Positions 62,582-64,000 of a stretch of 64,000 bases of DNA are shown one piece after another. The DNA lies in NCBI GenBank assembly GCA_022578605.1, contig MU394081.1, forward strand, positions 248,850 through 312,849, read 5' to 3'. The DNA comes from Camillea tinctor (taxonomy: Eukaryota; Ascomycota; Sordariomycetes; Xylariales; Xylariaceae). Position numbers and translations under genes: made by a program. The notes under the pieces are model-generated. The model made no database searches. It was not told the origin of the DNA and saw nothing but the letters and a program-made list of their open reading frames with translations. Numbering within the stretch: the stretch's first letter is position 1; the number at the start of each line of letters is the position of its first letter.

Positions 62582-64000
62582 CTAAATATCCTTATGATAC
62601 GGCGAGAACCCTTTCTTTATCTCGCGGACGATCTCCGCTGCCTCCTGCGTGTTCCTAGCCTCAAAATCGTACCTCTTGCTCTCGGTCGACTTGTACACAA
62701 GCAACTGAGCGAAGAAACAAAGTTAGCCTTAGTCAAACTAAACAAGATATATCCTTTATCAGAATAAATATGATAAATGCTGTGCGTACCTTGAAGTAGG
62801 TTGGATGCCGTCGGGAGACACTACACCCGATTACATTACTGAAGTGGACCGTAGTCGACTTCCCACCTTCGCGAGTCGCCTTGCCCCCCGATGACGGCAT
62901 GATGTACACATATTCGCCATCGATGGCGAGTATGCGCTCATTGAGCCCGACAAACCTCATCGGCTGCTTGCGCCAGACCGTGAATTTCTTGTAAGTCATG
63001 TTGCCGCTGCCGGCCTCGTCCTGCTTCATAGCTTCCTGGGCGAGGGGGTGAGGGGTCATCAATTTCTTCTTTCCCTTGTACATCATATAGGGTTCTCCCC
63101 ATATGTGGGGTTTGGGAGACGAACCACCGGGAGAGCCAGTGATCGTTAGAGGGCCGTCGGTGGCAAATCGACGACGGTGAAGCTCCAAGTCAACGACGTT
63201 TCCGATAGAGGACACAGCACGGTCTACGTACACGACAGCACCTGAGCCCGGCAGCTTCAATACGTGGGTGTTCTTGTCTAACTGTCTCTTACGACAGACT
63301 AGGTCAAGTACCTCAGCGAGATACATGTCTGTCGTTACATCTAGGGTGACTAGTTGCCCGGGTGGAACGTCTGGGGAAACTATGTGAACCCGCAGAAATT
63401 TCTGCTGTCCTCGAATGGCTGGTTGAGAAGAGGTAGGCGCAGCAGGCTTATCGGCCAATGGCGCGTCCATACGGTAGGTGGTTGTGATAATAGGATTGGA
63501 ACGTGGTTGCGAAGCTGCTAACAGCGAGGGCTGCGCCTGAGGCGTATTTTTGGGGGTTAATTCTTCATCTACCACTTCTTCTGCTGGTTCCTGCTGCTCA
63601 AATTGGGGTGTTTGGATCTGATTATCGGCAAAGGCGGCTTCAGATGCCTGTACCAAGGCAAAATCATCGTAGGTTTTTGCCGCCGCCCGCGATCTTGCTG
63701 CTCTGTTGTTGGCTGTAGTGAAGGAATTCACGGGTTTCTTGCGGTCTAGGGGCTCGAAGTCATCATCAACCTCTCCACCTTCTTCCACCATTCTCAGAGT
63801 CCACCAGTTCACATTCAGCTTGTCTGCTGGGACTGGAGGTTCAAGCTTTTCGGAATGATACCTCCACAAGCTCAATCCAATGAGCTCCGCCACTGTAACG
63901 GGCCTGAAAGTGCCATCGGGTTCTTGGATATTGCGTCTGATAAGAACCTCGAAGGGGGTCCCTGGCTTGTTGGAGAATGGAGCGTAAATGCGTAGTCTCA
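62582..64000 (-). CDS. AVO1: TORC2 subunit Sin1/AVO1, C-terminal part (5' end outside window)
   Basis: Exons readable here are 64000-62790 (continuing beyond the window) and 62704-62582; the 85-nt intron (GTACGC...GCTCAG) is in phase 0. The visible 443 residues begin LRIYAPFSNKPGTPFEVLIRRN. The CRIM domain (GTFRPVTVAELIGLSLWRYHSEKLEPP, YDDFALVQASEAAFADNQ) recruits AGC kinases to TORC2. A Ras-binding-like domain follows (KFLRVHIVSPDVPPGQLVTLDVTTDMYLAEVLDLVCRKR). A C-terminal PH domain runs from TYKKFTVWRKQPMRFVGLNERILAI to FKLLVYKSTESKRYDFEARN and ends IKKGFSPYHKDI. The protein is the TORC2 substrate-recruiting subunit at the plasma membrane, acting in actin, cell-wall and sphingolipid control; S. 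pombe name sin1. The N-terminal third lies outside. Confidence 0.94.

Overview
This window is nuclear DNA of a filamentous ascomycete, most likely a Sordariomycete; I cannot name the species. The evidence is the gene content (PDS5/BimD/Spo76, UTP10, TORC2 Sin1, mRNA capping guanylyltransferase and MED22 beside a GH30_7 xylanase, a Dal5-type permease and a secondary-metabolism-type membrane protein), short GT-AG introns of about 50-130 nt with CTAAC/CTGAC-like branch sites, pyrimidine-rich 5' leaders, and long AT-rich intergenic stretches full of GTAC/TACATA words. Seventeen protein genes are supported; sixteen are complete or nearly so, and both window ends cut a gene. Exon limits were read from splice signals and frame continuity, not from transcripts. 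I saw no tRNA, rRNA, intact transposon or CRISPR array.

Layout. 1-1273 (-): 3'-truncated acyltransferase of the trichothecene 3-O-acetyltransferase/BAHD type that has lost its catalytic His. 3173-5104 (+): 5-aminolevulinate synthase. 6326-7946 (+): secreted GH30_7 xylanase. 8302-9276 (-): isochorismatase-like hydrolase with micro-exons. 10268-12176 (-): bifunctional thiamine enzyme THI6. 12734-14672 (-): conserved fungal protein of unknown function. 16624-17663 (-): IAH1-type SGNH esterase. 18563-24070 (+): UTP10. 25275-27088 (-): unrecognised membrane-anchored Ser/Thr-rich protein. 29480-34275 (+): PDS5. 35624-36910 (-): capping enzyme CEG1. 37640-39312 (-): SET-MYND protein. 40751-42058 (-): polytopic membrane protein. 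42074-47180: 5.1 kb without a credible gene. 47181-49676 (+): Dal5-family permease. 50196-51154 (-): APH/choline-kinase-like protein. 52237-54404 (+): tRNA pseudouridine synthase PUS1. 55328-57111 (-): MED22 with a 340-codon in-frame N-terminal extension. 59157-59834 (-): small GPI-type cell-wall protein. 62582-64000 (-): C-terminal part of Sin1/AVO1.

The genes do not form one pathway or a biosynthetic cluster. Most are housekeeping (heme, thiamine, ribosome biogenesis, cohesion, capping, Mediator, TORC2), interspersed with accessory genes (xylanase, esterase, permease, two surface proteins, a damaged acyltransferase) and AT-rich patches that may be RIP-decayed repeats. I found no convincing new multi-gene system. 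The items most worth a second look are the MED22 fusion, the membrane-anchored Ser/Thr protein, the catalytically altered acyltransferase and the micro-exon isochorismatase with a possible alternative mitochondrial start.
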